A DNA stretch of 64,000 nt from Aureobasidium sp. EXF-3400 (GCA_024195585.1 SWBL01000061.1:62001-126000); one strand, 5' to 3'. Numbered from the stretch's first letter, positions 20,481-31,778 are shown. Notes: generated by a model from the sequence alone, not told the origin. Translations and numbers: made by a program.

Positions 20481-22791
20481 ATTGAAATTCTGGGCATTAA
20501 CGATGGTATATGGTCAGCTGCAACGACAACAAGGGGCCTCGCGTGCCTTATATGTAGCCTTCTCGCATGTCTGCTCCAGCGGAGGGCGGACTTCCACCCT
20601 TGGCGCCCTTATCATCCCTCTAGATGTTTATGCTGCCAAGTAACGACACGTACAATGGTACCCACGTTAGAGGCATTGCCGTCATCCTTTTCTGGTTCTC
20701 TTCCTCAAGACAGCCTTGGAAGTTGTAACTATTGTCGAGGGGGTTGAGTCAATGTCCAATAAGGTGCTGCATGGCTGGAACCATGTTGCATGGCACCAAG
20801 AAACACAAGAAACCGTCTTGGCATCTGTCATTGACCTACCTATTCGTCATCTGTCGCTATGTAGATGGTAGTACTCGAGCACAGATTACACCTAAAAGGA
20901 CGCATGGATGAGTGTGACTATGTGTTGTCGTCAACAGACTGCAGATGGGTCAAATATGGTATCGCTTGTGGTATGGACAGATGTTGGCGGGATGTTGTCC
21001 AAGACCGTCCAAGACCCTGTGAACGCCAAGATCAATTCCGAGCGCGCGGAGTTTTGCTTTTGCCTTCGCTATCGAGGGCAACCCGGGGTGTGGCACACAC
21101 GTGCCAACCTTGTGGAGAGATACGTGATACGTAGCGACTGTGAGCTGATCTAACGACTTCGAAGGAAGGCGATAGTAGCGATGACAAGACTGAGCCCAGA
21201 CTGGAGTTGGCCGATAACCGGGTATATCGCTCGGCGTGCAGCCATCTAGGATGTGTGAGTGTGAAGGAGTCATGTAAAGAGAAAGCTTCTCCTTGTGTTT
21301 GAGTGATGACCATGTGTGTAGCATGGCATGAATTCCGATCTTGACAAGCTTCCTTCAAGCACGTGGAATGCTTGAGAGTGGAAGAGAAAAGGTTATGAGC
21401 AGTCGATCCGGAACTGTAAACCACAGGGACCAGAAAAATGCAAAAGGGAAGAAAGGTTTCGGTGTGGAATACCTCCTCCTCAAATATGCAAGGTTTTGCG
21501 GGATTTTTGGTATATGCCGCAAGGCAGTGCAAGTCTTGGTGTAGTCGCTGACAGCTGGTAGATATCCAAGACGCTGAGAGTTGAGGGAACTTGTCAGCAT
21601 GTCTGCGTTACTTGTGGACTCAATGCTTGGGAGGCAGTGCAGAGCGTGCTTGACGATGCCGACAAAATCAGACAGGGTGACCATCTGATCTCAGTGAGAA
21701 AAAGTGACATCAGTGACCCGAGTTCGTGCTCTCTTTCTCTCGTCAAGACTAAGACTCGGCCAGCGAGCTGACCAAGTCCTCGGCAACATCGTGTCTAGCC
21801 TCAATCGCATCATGATAACGCTCACAAGGGCTGTCCAGTGTCCACTCGCTTGTGGATGGCGCTTGTATCTAAGCTTACGATTTGCGCGATCGTGTTCCTC
21901 GAAGGATCAGTCTAGCGGCAGCCTTCGTGAGGGCATTTCTGCAAGCGCGGTGGCTGCCATCGCATTTCTTGTTTCGGTCGGCGGACGTGGTCCCAAATCC
22001 GGGAGCTGATCCACCGAAGTTCCCATCCATCTGCTTGTCCACCTCTTGCCAAAACGGTCTGCTGGTTCGTAAGGTGAGACGCTCATGCCAAGATCTTGTT
22101 ACTTGTACAGAGGTAGAGTGGTATGCGGCGTACCCGACAGGCCATGCAAGGGCTTTCTACCTCGATACATGTACTGGCAGGATGACACCTGACTGCAAGG
22201 CACGTTCTCAAATCGTTGAGGATACGAGCCAGTCAGCAAGTCGCGAATGTAACTCCGTGGACAAAGCGCATGCCAAGCGAGAAGTCTGACGCTAAAGATA
22301 GCAATTTCCAGAGTGCTTCTAGGGTTTTGTCCTCTACTTTCCAGAGCAACCACCTTTTTCGGCCATGTCCGTCCTTACCATGATGAGCCTCTGCAGTACT
22401 TCTAGCTTCGTATTGTGGCGAACGTGGCGCCGAGAGTACTCTGATACGGCATCCAGAGCTATACCGGACCTCGCAAAAGGATTCAGAGGGCCGTAATGCT
22501 ACCTCACCGCATGACAGTCTAGCTGTCGATACTATATTCGACTATGAGCTTAGAACTCAATCTCAACGCGATCTGTATTGGTAGGTAGTAGGCCCCGTCT
22601 CTGACTAGTATATTAGTTGCGGTGAGGCTCGTCGAAAAATCTCTTTCTTCCATCCACAACAATTTCATTCTGATCATCCTCTGCTTGAGCCACATTCGCT
22701 TCTAGCTGGAAACCTATCGCTTTAATCATATCCAAAGCTCTATCACATCAGCAACACCAAACCTTGAACCGAATATCAATATCTAATCAAC
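20481..22791. other. 2.3 kb divergent intergenic region
   Basis: Shared upstream region of the ENA ATPase (minus) and a cell-wall protein (plus). Short open frames on both strands show no family resemblance. No transposon or RNA gene recognised; regulatory motifs are listed separately. Confidence 0.5.
20599..22277. promoter_or_regulatory. six PacC-type GCCARG hexamers upstream of ENA
   Basis: GCCAAG or its complement occurs at 20599-20604, 20635-20640, 20817-20822, 21025-21030, 22087-22092 and 22272-22277. GCCARG is the consensus of the ambient-pH factor PacC/Rim101, which controls ENA genes in several fungi. Roughly two would be expected by chance in this length, so the enrichment is modest. 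Confidence 0.3.
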
Positions 22792-23622
22792 ATGCACTTC
22801 ACTACTACCTTCGCCGCTGTTGCACTTCTGGGAACTGCTTCTGCACTTCCTGGCAAGTTCCAGTTCGAGAAGCGCTCGGCCACTGACTGCGACGCCGTCT
22901 ACAATGCTTGCCGTACCAAGTACGAGGCCAATATGGCTACTTGCGCCTCTGAGTACGCAGCCTGCCTTGGATACAACCCCTTCACCGCAGCCGCTTCGCA
23001 CACTGTACCTTTCCCCATTGATTCTTCTTACCTCTACGGACCCACTGGTGCTGTCGGAACTGGCCCGATTGGAACTGGCTCTGTCAACCCTCCCCCCACC
23101 ACCTCTTCGGCTATCGTCAAGCCTACAAGTGTTCCTACAGATGGAAGCACGATTACTAAGACCTACACTATCCCTGTCGAGGTGACATCGACCATCACTT
23201 CGTTCGTGCCTTGCTCGACTCCTGTCAGTTCCAACAGCCAAACCACCTTTTTCAGCACCTGGCTCACCGTTACTTACCTCACTACAACCTACAAAACTGT
23301 TACAACCAGCTGCGAGACCATCTACCCCTCATCTACTCAGCCTACTTCGGTCCAGGCTTCTGCTACTACCTTCCCTGGTACCACCGTCACCGGACAGGCT
23401 TCTGGCACTTGCCCTGCACCTGAGACTGTTTACGAGACCGTGATCTCTTACATCACTGTCTACGGTGGTGATCACAAGACCGAGAGTGCTTCTTCTGCCA
23501 CCAACACTCCTGTTCAGCCCGGCTCTACTCTCAGCTGGTCGCAAACTGGCTCAGCCAGCGGTTCCGCCCAGCCTACTGGTTGGGTCAAGCCTTCCGGCTA
23601 TGCAAAGCCCTCAGGCTACTAA
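22792..23622 (+). CDS. secreted Ser/Thr-rich cell-wall protein
   Basis: Intron-free, 276 residues. A signal peptide is clear (HFTTTFAAVALLGTASALP), followed by a probable KR processing site (FEKRS). A short four-cysteine helix pair follows (CDAVYNACRTKYEANMATC, then AACLGYNP). The rest is a Ser/Thr/Pro-rich, heavily O-glycosylatable stalk with TTTYKTVTTSCETIYPSST-like strings. The C-terminus is unusual: GWVKPSGYAKPSGY, with no GPI hydrophobic tail, so it is probably secreted or covalently wall-linked rather than GPI-anchored. The same KP[ST]G[WY] motif occurs in the wall protein at 33005-35200. Divergent from the ENA ATPase. Confidence 0.75.
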   Translation: MHFTTTFAAVALLGTASALPGKFQFEKRSATDCDAVYNACRTKYEANMATCASEYAACLGYNPFTAAASHTVPFPIDSSYLYGPTGAVGTGPIGTGSVNPPPTTSSAIVKPTSVPTDGSTITKTYTIPVEVTSTITSFVPCSTPVSSNSQTTFFSTWLTVTYLTTTYKTVTTSCETIYPSSTQPTSVQASATTFPGTTVTGQASGTCPAPETVYETVISYITVYGGDHKTESASSATNTPVQPGSTLSWSQTGSASGSAQPTGWVKPSGYAKPSGY

Positions 23623-23979
23623 TTCGATCCAGCTTGACCGAGCGAGTTGTACATGGTCTACAGACGATTGTACCGATACGATTATCATACTTTTTCACGA
23701 CGCTCCTTTACGATACATAGATTGGGAATAAAAGCGAGCAATGGTTCAGCGTAGAGGCGTCAAGGATTGTTTGTTTGCTTTATCTTGTTTATAGAGCTAG
23801 TGCACACGCACTCCTTAATGTCTTGACAAGGCTTTTGTATTGAGGATTCTTCTGATGCGTATATATAGAGATCTTTGCGTAAATCAAATGCAATAGCCTC
23901 ATTGTCATACAAGCTATAAACCTCAAACATGACTTTAAATGCATAGATAGGTTGTATGCATGACTGTAATCAAGAACAT
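23623..23979. other. convergent intergenic gap
   Basis: AT-rich 3' flanks with a TATATATAG stretch near 23862-23870. Nothing coding seen. Confidence 0.4.
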
Positions 23980-24603
23980 TCATTGCTTCTTGAATTTTCG
24001 GAACGTGATACTGATGCGAGGATCCTTGGAAGTAGATTTGGGCACACCATGACGGAAGAACTTTTGCGTATGACCGCCCATGGTCAAAACAGATCCGTGA
24101 GGGCAAGGGATTCTGAGATCCTCTGCATGCGAGGAATTTTTAGGTCGGATCTTGAAGAGTCGTTCATCACCCAACGAGACGATCACGATGTCCGCACCTT
24201 CCTCCATGCCCTCTTCGCAATCGCTATGTTGTGCCGTATAGTCTTGTCCATCTTTGTACCAGTTGATGACGACTTGATCGTATCCAGCATTGTCTCGATT
24301 GACATACTCCAGAAAAGGCAAGAAGGCGTCTGGAAGAGGATCGCGGATGCCTGAGTCGTCTTGGCCTGAGAACATGTAGCTGTAGTGCAATGTCGGGTCA
24401 AAGGTTGGCGTGTTAAGAAAACTCTTGTGCCAGCGTGGTGACTCGACTTCGCCATTTTGCATCTGGACTTTGCCTCTTTCCTCAGGATGTAGATTGAAGA
24501 GTGTATCGAAAGCATCTGCACCATATTTTTTGAGGTCGTCTGGGAGAGTGTCCAAAATGACGAAGCTTGCGCCATCGTCGCTGAGGTTGATTTGTTGCGC
24601 CAT
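23980..24603 (-). CDS. AlkB-type 2-oxoglutarate/Fe(II) dioxygenase
   Basis: Oxidative demethylase family acting on alkylated nucleic acid bases (ALKBH2/3-like) or related substrates. About 207 residues from the ATG at 24603 (MAQQINLSDDG). Iron ligands are visible as HxD in AQHSDCEEG and a distal His in FRHGVPKS; the 2OG-binding Arg pair fits RISITFRKF. VVINWYKDGQDYTAQHSD (the NxYxxGxxxxxxHxD strand) and SLGDERLFKIRP are diagnostic of AlkB folds. The GGHTQKFFRHGVP stretch matches the ...MxGxxQxxxxHxxP pattern of the family. An upstream in-frame Met at 24663 would add 20 residues that lie in the 5' leader. Substrate cannot be told from sequence. Confidence 0.85.
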   Translation of the reverse strand: MAQQINLSDDGASFVILDTLPDDLKKYGADAFDTLFNLHPEERGKVQMQNGEVESPRWHKSFLNTPTFDPTLHYSYMFSGQDDSGIRDPLPDAFLPFLEYVNRDNAGYDQVVINWYKDGQDYTAQHSDCEEGMEEGADIVIVSLGDERLFKIRPKNSSHAEDLRIPCPHGSVLTMGGHTQKFFRHGVPKSTSKDPRISITFRKFKKQ

Positions 24604-24959
24604 TGGGATTGAATTGGCTAGAAAGGTGTAATGAGGATGCCTCCAACAGATCATTGGAAACATTGTTCATTTATACGCTCGTGTGCCCATCAGTGAGTCA
24701 AAAGTTTGGCTGGTGATGTATCAGGCTACCGGCCAAGGCTTCTGCGGTGTCCGAATTCATTAATGATCGCTTTTTCCTTTTATTTCTCTTTCGTTCTCCT
24801 CTTTTCCATCGCAGAGAGACTGTTACCCTGTGTTCCTTGGCAGTACATGAAACCCGAGAAATTGAACAGCCATGGTGATGGTAAAACAATCAAGGAAGCA
24901 CAAATCATAAAGCAGAATAGTCGGGTAATGACCGCAGCTTTGGGTATCATAATTCATCC
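24604..24959. other. intergenic between alkB-like gene and swc5
   Basis: Promoter of the alkB-like gene and 3' flank of swc5. Nothing else seen. Confidence 0.4.
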
Positions 24960-26042
24960 TCATGCAGAAGACTGAGCCATACGAGCCTTTCGCTCTTCCT
25001 CCTCTTTCTTGCCGTGCACACCGCGCAAAAAGTCCATCTTGCCAATGTAGCCTTGTTTGCTTCGACCATACTCGTCCAACTCGTCTTTGAGGCCTTCTTG
25101 ATCCACATGAGCAGCCCAGTCGATAGCCGACTTTTGGACGGTGTTGAGTTTGACAGCCTTGCCCATCTTTGCCTCTTCTTCCAATCTCTTCTGTTGCGCT
25201 AGGACATCGGCTCGAGAAGGAGTGCGTAGTCTCTGGCGCTCCGGTGGTAGACCTTTGACTTCGCCGGTAGGATTGGGCTCGAATTTTGAGGCGCGTCGTA
25301 GAGGGCGACGAAGAGCGGGCTGATCGTCTTTTGGTGTGGGTGAGCTTGGCTTGGTCTGCTTTGCAGGGTCGTTGTTTGCGAGGAAGAGCTTCGCTTCGGC
25401 TGAATCTTTGTGTACGCGCTTCTCTTCTGTCACTTTTTGGCCAGCGAAGTCGTAAGACCGCTTGATGGTGATCATGCCATCGTCATCTTCGCCCTTCTGA
25501 GTGGTTGTCTTGTCGGCCTTTCCAGACTCGCTGTCTTGCTCAGGCGCGTCTTCTTCGGGTTTCGATTGTTCTCGCGACGGTCGTCCGATGGGTTTGGCAG
25601 CCATGGAGGCCCAGAGGGCATCGACATCGACGGTGACATTATCGACGTTGGCTTTCTGGTATTCTTGACGTTCTTGCTTTCTGCGAGGCGCATTAGCTGT
25701 ATGCCTGTAGCGAGGCGAACATTAGACGTACTCTGCTCTTCTCTGGGCTCGCGTCTTGATCAGACCTCCTTCACCAGCGCTGTCCTCGTCGTCGTCTGCT
25801 TTTGATTTTTTGGCTTTCTTGAGTTCTGTTATTGTCGCTTCATCTCCAGAATCCAGTTCTTCGGCATCCTGCTGGGCCTTCTTTCGCTTCCTGGAGGATT
25901 TCTTTGGTTGCGGCGCTTCGCCTTCATCCGAGGACAAGTCCTCATCCTGTGGCGCGTCTACCTCATCTGGATTGAAATCTTCATCTTCGCTCGACTTGTA
26001 CTCGTCGTCTTGGTCTGCGGGTAGCGTGTCTGCGTCTGGCAT
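24960..26042 (-). CDS. swc5: SWR1-complex protein 5 (Swc5), BCNT domain
   Basis: Subunit of the SWR1 remodeller, which exchanges H2A for H2A.Z in nucleosomes. Exons 26042-25732 and 25680-24960 give 343 residues. The 51-nt intron (GTACGT..CTCGCAG, with GCTAATG branch box) joins RAQRRAE to KQERQEY. The N-terminal half is very acidic (DEDFNPDEVDAPQDEDLSSD), which binds H2A-H2B in known Swc5. In the middle is TVDVDALWASM. The C-terminal BCNT domain (~residues 270-343) carries KLNTVQKSAIDWAAHVDQEG, then SKQGYIGKMDFL, its hallmark residues. The start at 26042 (MPDADTL) is chosen because the acidic region begins there; an ATG 25 codons upstream is possible. Confidence 0.87.
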
Positions 26043-26282
26043 TTTTAAGACTGGATTGTTTTCGAGATGAACAAGGACGGAAACATGAGCGCGATCTGTT
26101 TGCACTGTTTGGCTCATGACGCCCTTCTCCGCCTTCTGATTTTACATGTGACATGCATCACGATTCACGACTTAAAGACTGCTTTCATCTGGGGATGCAA
26201 TTGTTCATTATGCATTCAAGACGTGACTATTGTACAATGCCATATTCATGTCGGCATACTTCGTAAAGATGCTCCTCAATTT

Positions 26283-26672
26283 TTACTTCTGGAAGGTGTT
26301 GGCCTCGCCCTTGCCGAGATTCTCTTGGACAGTGCCTCCAATGGCACCGTCAGTGGTGAACTGCTTTCCAATTGTACCCTGCGATGAGAATGGTCCACCG
26401 ACCTTCTCGCCGATCTGTCCGATGGAGCCGCCAGCTAGAGTCTGGTTAGCCATTGCATCACGTGTACTAGATCATCTAGACATACCAGTGAACTGCTTGC
26501 CAATTGCGCCGTCTGCGCTGAAGGCAGAGGTGCCAGTACCTGTGGTCTTCTCGCCTGCAGGTTCGCCTCTAGGGACCGCTTGTTCGTGGATGGCATTGGA
26601 TCCAAGGTCATCATTTCTCAAGGCGGCAGAGGCACCGTGGTCCATGGTCTTTGCTGAGCTGTCACCGTCCAT
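26283..26672 (-). CDS. small glycine-rich hydrophilic repeat protein
   Basis: Two exons, 26672-26486 and 26434-26283, give 112 residues. The 51-nt intron GTATGT..CTCTAG is in phase 1. The protein has repeated IG-K/Q units: DGAIGKQFTG, GSIGQIGEKVGG, GTIGKQFTTDGAIGG. The N-terminal half is charged and polar (MDGDSSAKTMDHGASAALR). No signal peptide, helix or known catalytic motif. It resembles small fungal stress or conidiation-associated hydrophilic proteins in composition only. A TATA box lies 89 bases upstream of the ATG. Function unknown. Confidence 0.72.
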
Positions 26673-26760
26673 TGTGTGTATTCTGGAAGTCTTGTAGGTT
26701 TTGACGAGGTTGATGTGATTGTAGATTGATTGAATAAGCCAATATGCAGTAGATCGAGCC

Positions 26761-26769
26761 CTCTTATAA
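26761..26769 (-). promoter_or_regulatory. TATA box of the small repeat protein gene
   Basis: The minus strand reads TTATAAGAG here, 89 bases upstream of the ATG at 26672, a typical fungal TATA distance. Confidence 0.45.
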
Positions 26770-26772
26770 TCA

Positions 26773-28033
26773 TACAAACTCGCCAGAGCTGTTGTGACGG
26801 ATTGTCGAGTTCGTCATACTTCAGGAAGCATTATGTCATGACAAGATGTACGTAGTAAAGCGTCGATAGATCATCTTTACACGAGAACGATGGAGATACA
26901 AATCGTCAAAGACATCCTGAGCCTCAAGATGCTCGACCTTTGTTGATCGATTCGATCTTGGACTGCTGTTGGTTGCGCGCTTGTGGTGATGCGGGTGATG
27001 TCCACGATTCATGATCTCACACAAGTGGTTCCTGGCAAACTAGCATACCTATCTTCGTGACTTGGTCTCACAAGTGTCTTGGGCCCATTCTTTGACTTTG
27101 AGCAGGCGGTGTAACACATGAGGCCTTATCATTCCATGTTCTGCTCTGGATAGTGCTCAGTGCAACAGAGTGTACTCGAGTAAGTTAGTGGTCTTGAAAC
27201 AGCACGAGTCGTTTCGGATTTAAGGCGATTCAATGCCGGCGACTGCATTCGTCGCGTTGAGCAAGCTTCTAAGCGCTGCTTGTTGCTCTTGCAGTACCGA
27301 AAAGATTTGAGAGGCGTTTGCAGTCGTACAAGACAAGATGTCTTTGAGCTGAGGTCCATGACATGGATCAAATCTCGGTTACGATTATACAGATGGCAAC
27401 GGTTTCTCGGACTCGGAGAGAGAGTCCAAGGCAAGGCAATCGGTGCCGTCGGGAGCTATTGCCGGGCGCGATCTAGCGGCTAACCAGATTAGGGCGGAGC
27501 CGGTCTGCCTTGTAGTAAGTGCGAGTCGTGGCCATGCCAAAAGACCAACCAGCGTTCACCTCTGTACCTCGACGGCGGAATAGCCTTCAGAAGGATTGTC
27601 CTTCAGCTGTCAGCAAGCAATGACAGTGAAGGCGTCTGATCTGATTTGCGCGTTTCAACAACAGCAACGCGACAGGCTTCGAGTGGCGCCTGATAGCACA
27701 TGGCTAGTTTTCAACGTTTTCTCCTCCCAATCCGTGCTGGTGCCCACACAACGGCGTTTGAGCCATGAGCTGGCGAGTCCAAGGCCAGGTCCAAGTCCCT
27801 CCATCACATTCAGATCCCTCTTGTCCGTTCCCTGCCTAGACATCTTGTCTACATGCTGCCTCGTTCCCCGGCAGCTGTCGGTCGGACGCTTTCCTTCTGC
27901 CGCATCCATTCCTTTTCCCTTCTAGTTCTTTGTCACCAATCTACACACTCTTTGTCACACCTTCGACCATTTAGGCTGTCGCAGTTGCACTCACACCCGG
28001 GAAGGTGCATCTAGCACCGCACAAGTACCCAAG
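26773..28033. other. divergent intergenic region, 1.3 kb
   Basis: Between the small repeat gene (minus) and the MIF-domain gene (plus). A long pyrimidine-rich leader runs from ~27740 to 28030. No gene supported. Confidence 0.4.
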
Positions 28034-29423
28034 ATGCTTTTGGAACGCCCACTCTCGTTTAAGCGCGCCTCTGCCCGCCAAACATTCTTCCCTTACCCAG
28101 ACTCGCCCGCACTAGGAGAACAAGACCGCAGATCAATGTCCACAACTGGCGGAGCCTTGCCTCGGAGGGAAACGTACAGGAGCGGTGTGTATTCATTGCT
28201 TCCTCAAAAGACTGGGGAGCAGCTTGCCCGCACGCGCGATGACGACGCATCCGGCGACGAAAGGGACCCAGCAGAGATCGAAGCTGCTTATCTGAACCTG
28301 GTCGGAGGAGGAGGCAATCGCTCGCGAAACATCAGTTCCGAACTATCATTCGGCATGTCTGGCGACAAGGACGGTCCAGACTACTCGCTGGAAGAATCAA
28401 AGAGGAGGACAAACTACTACGAAGAGCACTTTCAATACAAGGGCAACGGCTTGGGAAGTGTGCGTGAGAGAATTGAAAAGGACTCTCCAGTCGTAGCCGA
28501 GCTACGTACCAATGTCATAGTATGTTGTCAAGTGCACGTGGCTGTCGCGAGGGTTGAAGCTAATGCAAGGGGAACAGGTCAAGGATGAATTCACCCTCGT
28601 CACTGACATGTCGTATAATCTCAGCCAGCGCTATTCACGCCCCGAGAGCAGCATCATGGTCAATGTTGAACACTCCGCCTGCTTGCTGCTCGCCGGCTCT
28701 TTCGAACCCGCCTACATCCTCACCATCACCGCCCTCCCCTCTCAATTACAGCCTGTCACCAACAAGCGCAACTCGGCCCTCATCCAATCCTTCATGGCAG
28801 ACATCCTTGCTGTCCCACCAGAAAGAGGCATCCTTCGATTCCAGCCCATTGCCGAAGAGAACCTTGCTACAAATGGCACCACTGTCTTTGGAGAGATTGA
28901 GCGCATTGAGAAGAGCAGCATAGACTCTGACGTGACGGCTGCAAACGCCATCAAACGTGCCTGGACCAGAGGGTCGCGAAGATCAGTACATGCGAAGAAG
29001 CCTTCAGTCAGGAATACCGACGACGTTCCTTCAGCACTCCCACAAGTCGCAAACACACATCTACCTACCACCAACCACTCTCGCCAACCCAGCCAGAATC
29101 TGTCACAGTCCGCTGTATCACTGACCTCTCACCCTGGCCCTGCATTCGTCGCTAGTGCAACATCTCCCGTACTTGAGGAGAGGGAGAAACCGCCGCCGCC
29201 CAACAGGGAACTGCCTCCCACACCAATCGGAACTCCAAATGGCGAAGACAAGCGTAGAAGCAACTTGAACGGCATACTCAAGAACGTATCTGGTTCTCCT
29301 CGCCCAGCCTCAGCGAGCTCTCCCATACCCAAACCGCCGCCGATACCACAAAGCGCATCGCCCGTCAGTCCCAAGGTGGCCAAGAGGAAGAGTTTTGTTT
29401 CCATCTTCAAACGGGATAAATGA
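28034..29423 (+). CDS. protein with embedded MIF/tautomerase-like domain
   Basis: Two exons, 28034-28519 and 28578-29423, phase 0, giving 443 residues. Residues ~1-150 are polar, with an acidic patch and DYSLEESKRRTNYYEEHF. A MIF-like fold then spans ~155-275: ELRTNVIVKDEF, TDMSYNLSQRYSRPESSIMV, ACLLLAGSFEPAYILTITAL, NSALIQSFMADILAVPPERG and ILRFQPIAEEN, in the same order as macrophage migration inhibitory factor. The C-terminal ~165 residues are Pro/Ser rich and end basic (KRKSFVSIFKRDK). Classical tautomerases need an N-terminal Pro1 freed by Met removal; here the domain is internal and the aligned position is not Pro, so tautomerase activity is unlikely. Function unknown. Confidence 0.75.
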
Positions 29424-29965
29424 AGCACACACATAAAAGTCATCAAAGAGCGAGGAGTTTGGATGGATAAAGGTTGGTATTTTGCATGACATGGTGTTTT
29501 TTCTTTCTGTTTGCTTTTGTATACCCATCGGCTTGGTTCTTCTACGCTACGTGTCTTGTTAGTCTTGTTATATACCCCCAAACTGCCTTTTCTTTGCAAC
29601 AACATGCTTTTGTCCTGGTGAGACTTTGCTTCCCTCCCTGGTGAGATTCTGCTTTTTTGATTGGACTTTGGACAATAAACGTCCAAACTTTGGAGGGTGA
29701 CATGGTTGCACCATCTTGTAAAATGGTGGAAGAAGGTTGTAAATTGCCCATCTCAGCAATCGTGTATTGGATGTACTCTATTGTTTTTACAAGTCTCCCC
29801 TCTTTGACATCGGAAAGGTGACAATTCGAGCCACCTTCGGACGATAACATCTATCTTGCAAGTTCCTATGCCTGTCTTTCAACTCTCAGTCATCCATATC
29901 CTAGGCGTGTTGTTGATGCAGCCCTCGCGCGAGGGACTGCAAAGTCTCTTGTCAAGAAAGCTCCC
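29424..29965. other. convergent intergenic region
   Basis: 3' flanks of the MIF-domain gene and the SET-like gene. A near-repeat (CTGGTGAGACTTTGCTT and CTGGTGAGATTCTGCTT) occurs around 29617-29655. No gene seen. Confidence 0.4.
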
Positions 29966-31778
29966 TCAGTCAAATCTCATGTGGTCCCAGAACACCAGGG
30001 GCGTCAGAGCAGGGATATCGCGGTAGGCAAACACCACGACGCACCAAGGCATGGAGTCCTGGTCCATGTCGTCGTTGTACTGCTTCCATCCACCAATGAC
30101 ATTTCCCTCTGCGCCGAGCTTTGTCCTCTTCATATATGAAAGAAGTCCACAGCAGCCCTGGTCTTCGAAAAAGAGGCCCAGCAAGTGAGACTCAATGAAG
30201 CCCTTCAGTTCCATGCGGTTTTCTTTCTCGGGGTTAAAACGACAGTAGCCTGGCAGGAAACCAATGAACGAGCCTGCCTTGATTGGCACCGTCGAAAATG
30301 CACCTAGACCACCTGTTCCGTCGTCTCTGATTGTGATGGACCAGGAGTAGTTGTCATCACGGAATCCACGGTAGCCGTATTTCAGTGTCGCCTCCATGCT
30401 GGGAAGCTCTTTAAAGGGTCGTCTCTCCAGATCCGAGTCGAATGCAACTCGCTCGGCAAGGTGTTTCTAGAGGGATGTCAGCCAATGCGGTCAACGCGAG
30501 TTCAGAACCACATACCCAAACGACGCGGTGGTCGTTCCATTCGTCATGTTCTGCTTGAGGGAGATTCCCGAACAAATGCATCTCACAGCTTCCAGAGTAA
30601 TCTCCTTTAGCTCTGCTGAATGCACGAGAACTCAACTCCGCCGGCAGCGATCCAAAAATCTCAATCCAAGGTCCAAAGGTTGCTTCCACATCGTCGATCT
30701 CGCCGAAGAGTGAGTCCAGGTTTTTGACGTTGACCATGAAGACCCAGCTATGACCTTGAGTACGTAACCAAGAGGGGCACTCGTAATAATTACGGCGACG
30801 GCTGCGCCACTTGGTAGCGGCCTTGTTACCTGGCGCAACCTTCCTCTCAGGACGCTGATAGGAAAAGCCTTGAGCCTCAATCTCCTCTTGTTTATACTTG
30901 TATGCTCCATAGCCTCCAGGGAATTTTTCGCCAAGAGCCATATACAGGAGCTCTTCGTTACCAAGTTTGACCTCCTTGCTCTCGTTGGTGTCCAAGCAGT
31001 ACTTTTGGAGAAGTGGCCAGACCCAAGACTTCATACCTTGTCTCGCGTGTGTCGCATTTCTTTGGTCCTGGACAATGTCCTGAATGCTCTTCACGGCACC
31101 TTCAAAGTCATTGGCATTATCTCTTTCGGCCAGAGCTTGTGGTTGGCGACAGTACTCTGCCAGAGCCAGCGTCTGTGGTGCTTGTCTAGGCTCGCCTGTG
31201 GCAGTCAGTGCTGCCCCGGCCTGGCGGAGCTCTTTGTCCCAGTATGTGATCAGTGCCTTGACCATCAGCGGACCTAATCTTTCGACCATTGGCAAGGTCG
31301 CTGTGAACTGAGGGTCGAATGTCTTGATTTTTTTGTCGGATGCATCTAGGAAAAGTTTGTGTAGCTTGACAGCAAGGACCTCCTGAGACAATCCAACCAC
31401 GTAGATCTGATCTGCGGTGTCAGAAATGTCCGTGTCTTCGTCATCAGTCTCCATTCGATCAGGCATAGCCTCGTTGCGCACGGCGATCTCTTCATCTTCG
31501 ATGGTCGCTGAATTTGGTGTGTTGACGGCTGACTGCTCCAGTAAATCGAATTGGAAACCTCCCTCCCAGATTGTAGGCGCATGATCAGGCCGGATGGCGC
31601 CACGTTGGACCAGCTCTTGTTTGATAAGATCAGTGATGCGGATTGCTAAATGTCTCTGGAGTTCGGGGTCTGAATGGTCACCTAGACCAGCTAGACTTGT
31701 GAACTGTGATGCTAGCGTGCATAGCTGATCTTGTGCAGGGGTGATGTCCATTGAGGATTGTTGTGTGTTTGGCGCCAT
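29966..31778 (-). CDS. protein with divergent SET-like C-terminal domain
   Basis: Exons 31778-30516 and 30466-29966, with a 49-nt phase-0 intron, give 587 residues. The N-terminal ~100 residues have no known domain and are followed by an acidic linker (DRMETDDEDTDISDTADQI). A conserved-looking middle follows (FTATLPMVERLGPLMVKALI). The C-terminal part contains GTGGLGAFSTVPIKAGSFIG, like the start of a SET domain (G.G.FA...I..G..I), and ends in YRDIPALTPLVFWDHM, in the position of the SET GEEL.FDY segment. The NHxxxPN motif and the catalytic Tyr are not visible. It is thus a divergent or inactive SET-fold candidate. The start at 31778 (MAPNTQQ) is preferred to an ATG 71 codons upstream. Confidence 0.55.

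Noticed and set aside
21032..22289. Several 100-165-residue frames in the ENA upstream region
   Set aside because: Mutually overlapping on both strands with random-looking composition; more likely regulatory DNA.
29617..29655. Near-direct repeat CTGGTGAGA(C/T)T(T/C)TGCTT
   Set aside because: Only two imperfect copies in a 3' flank; chance or slippage is enough.
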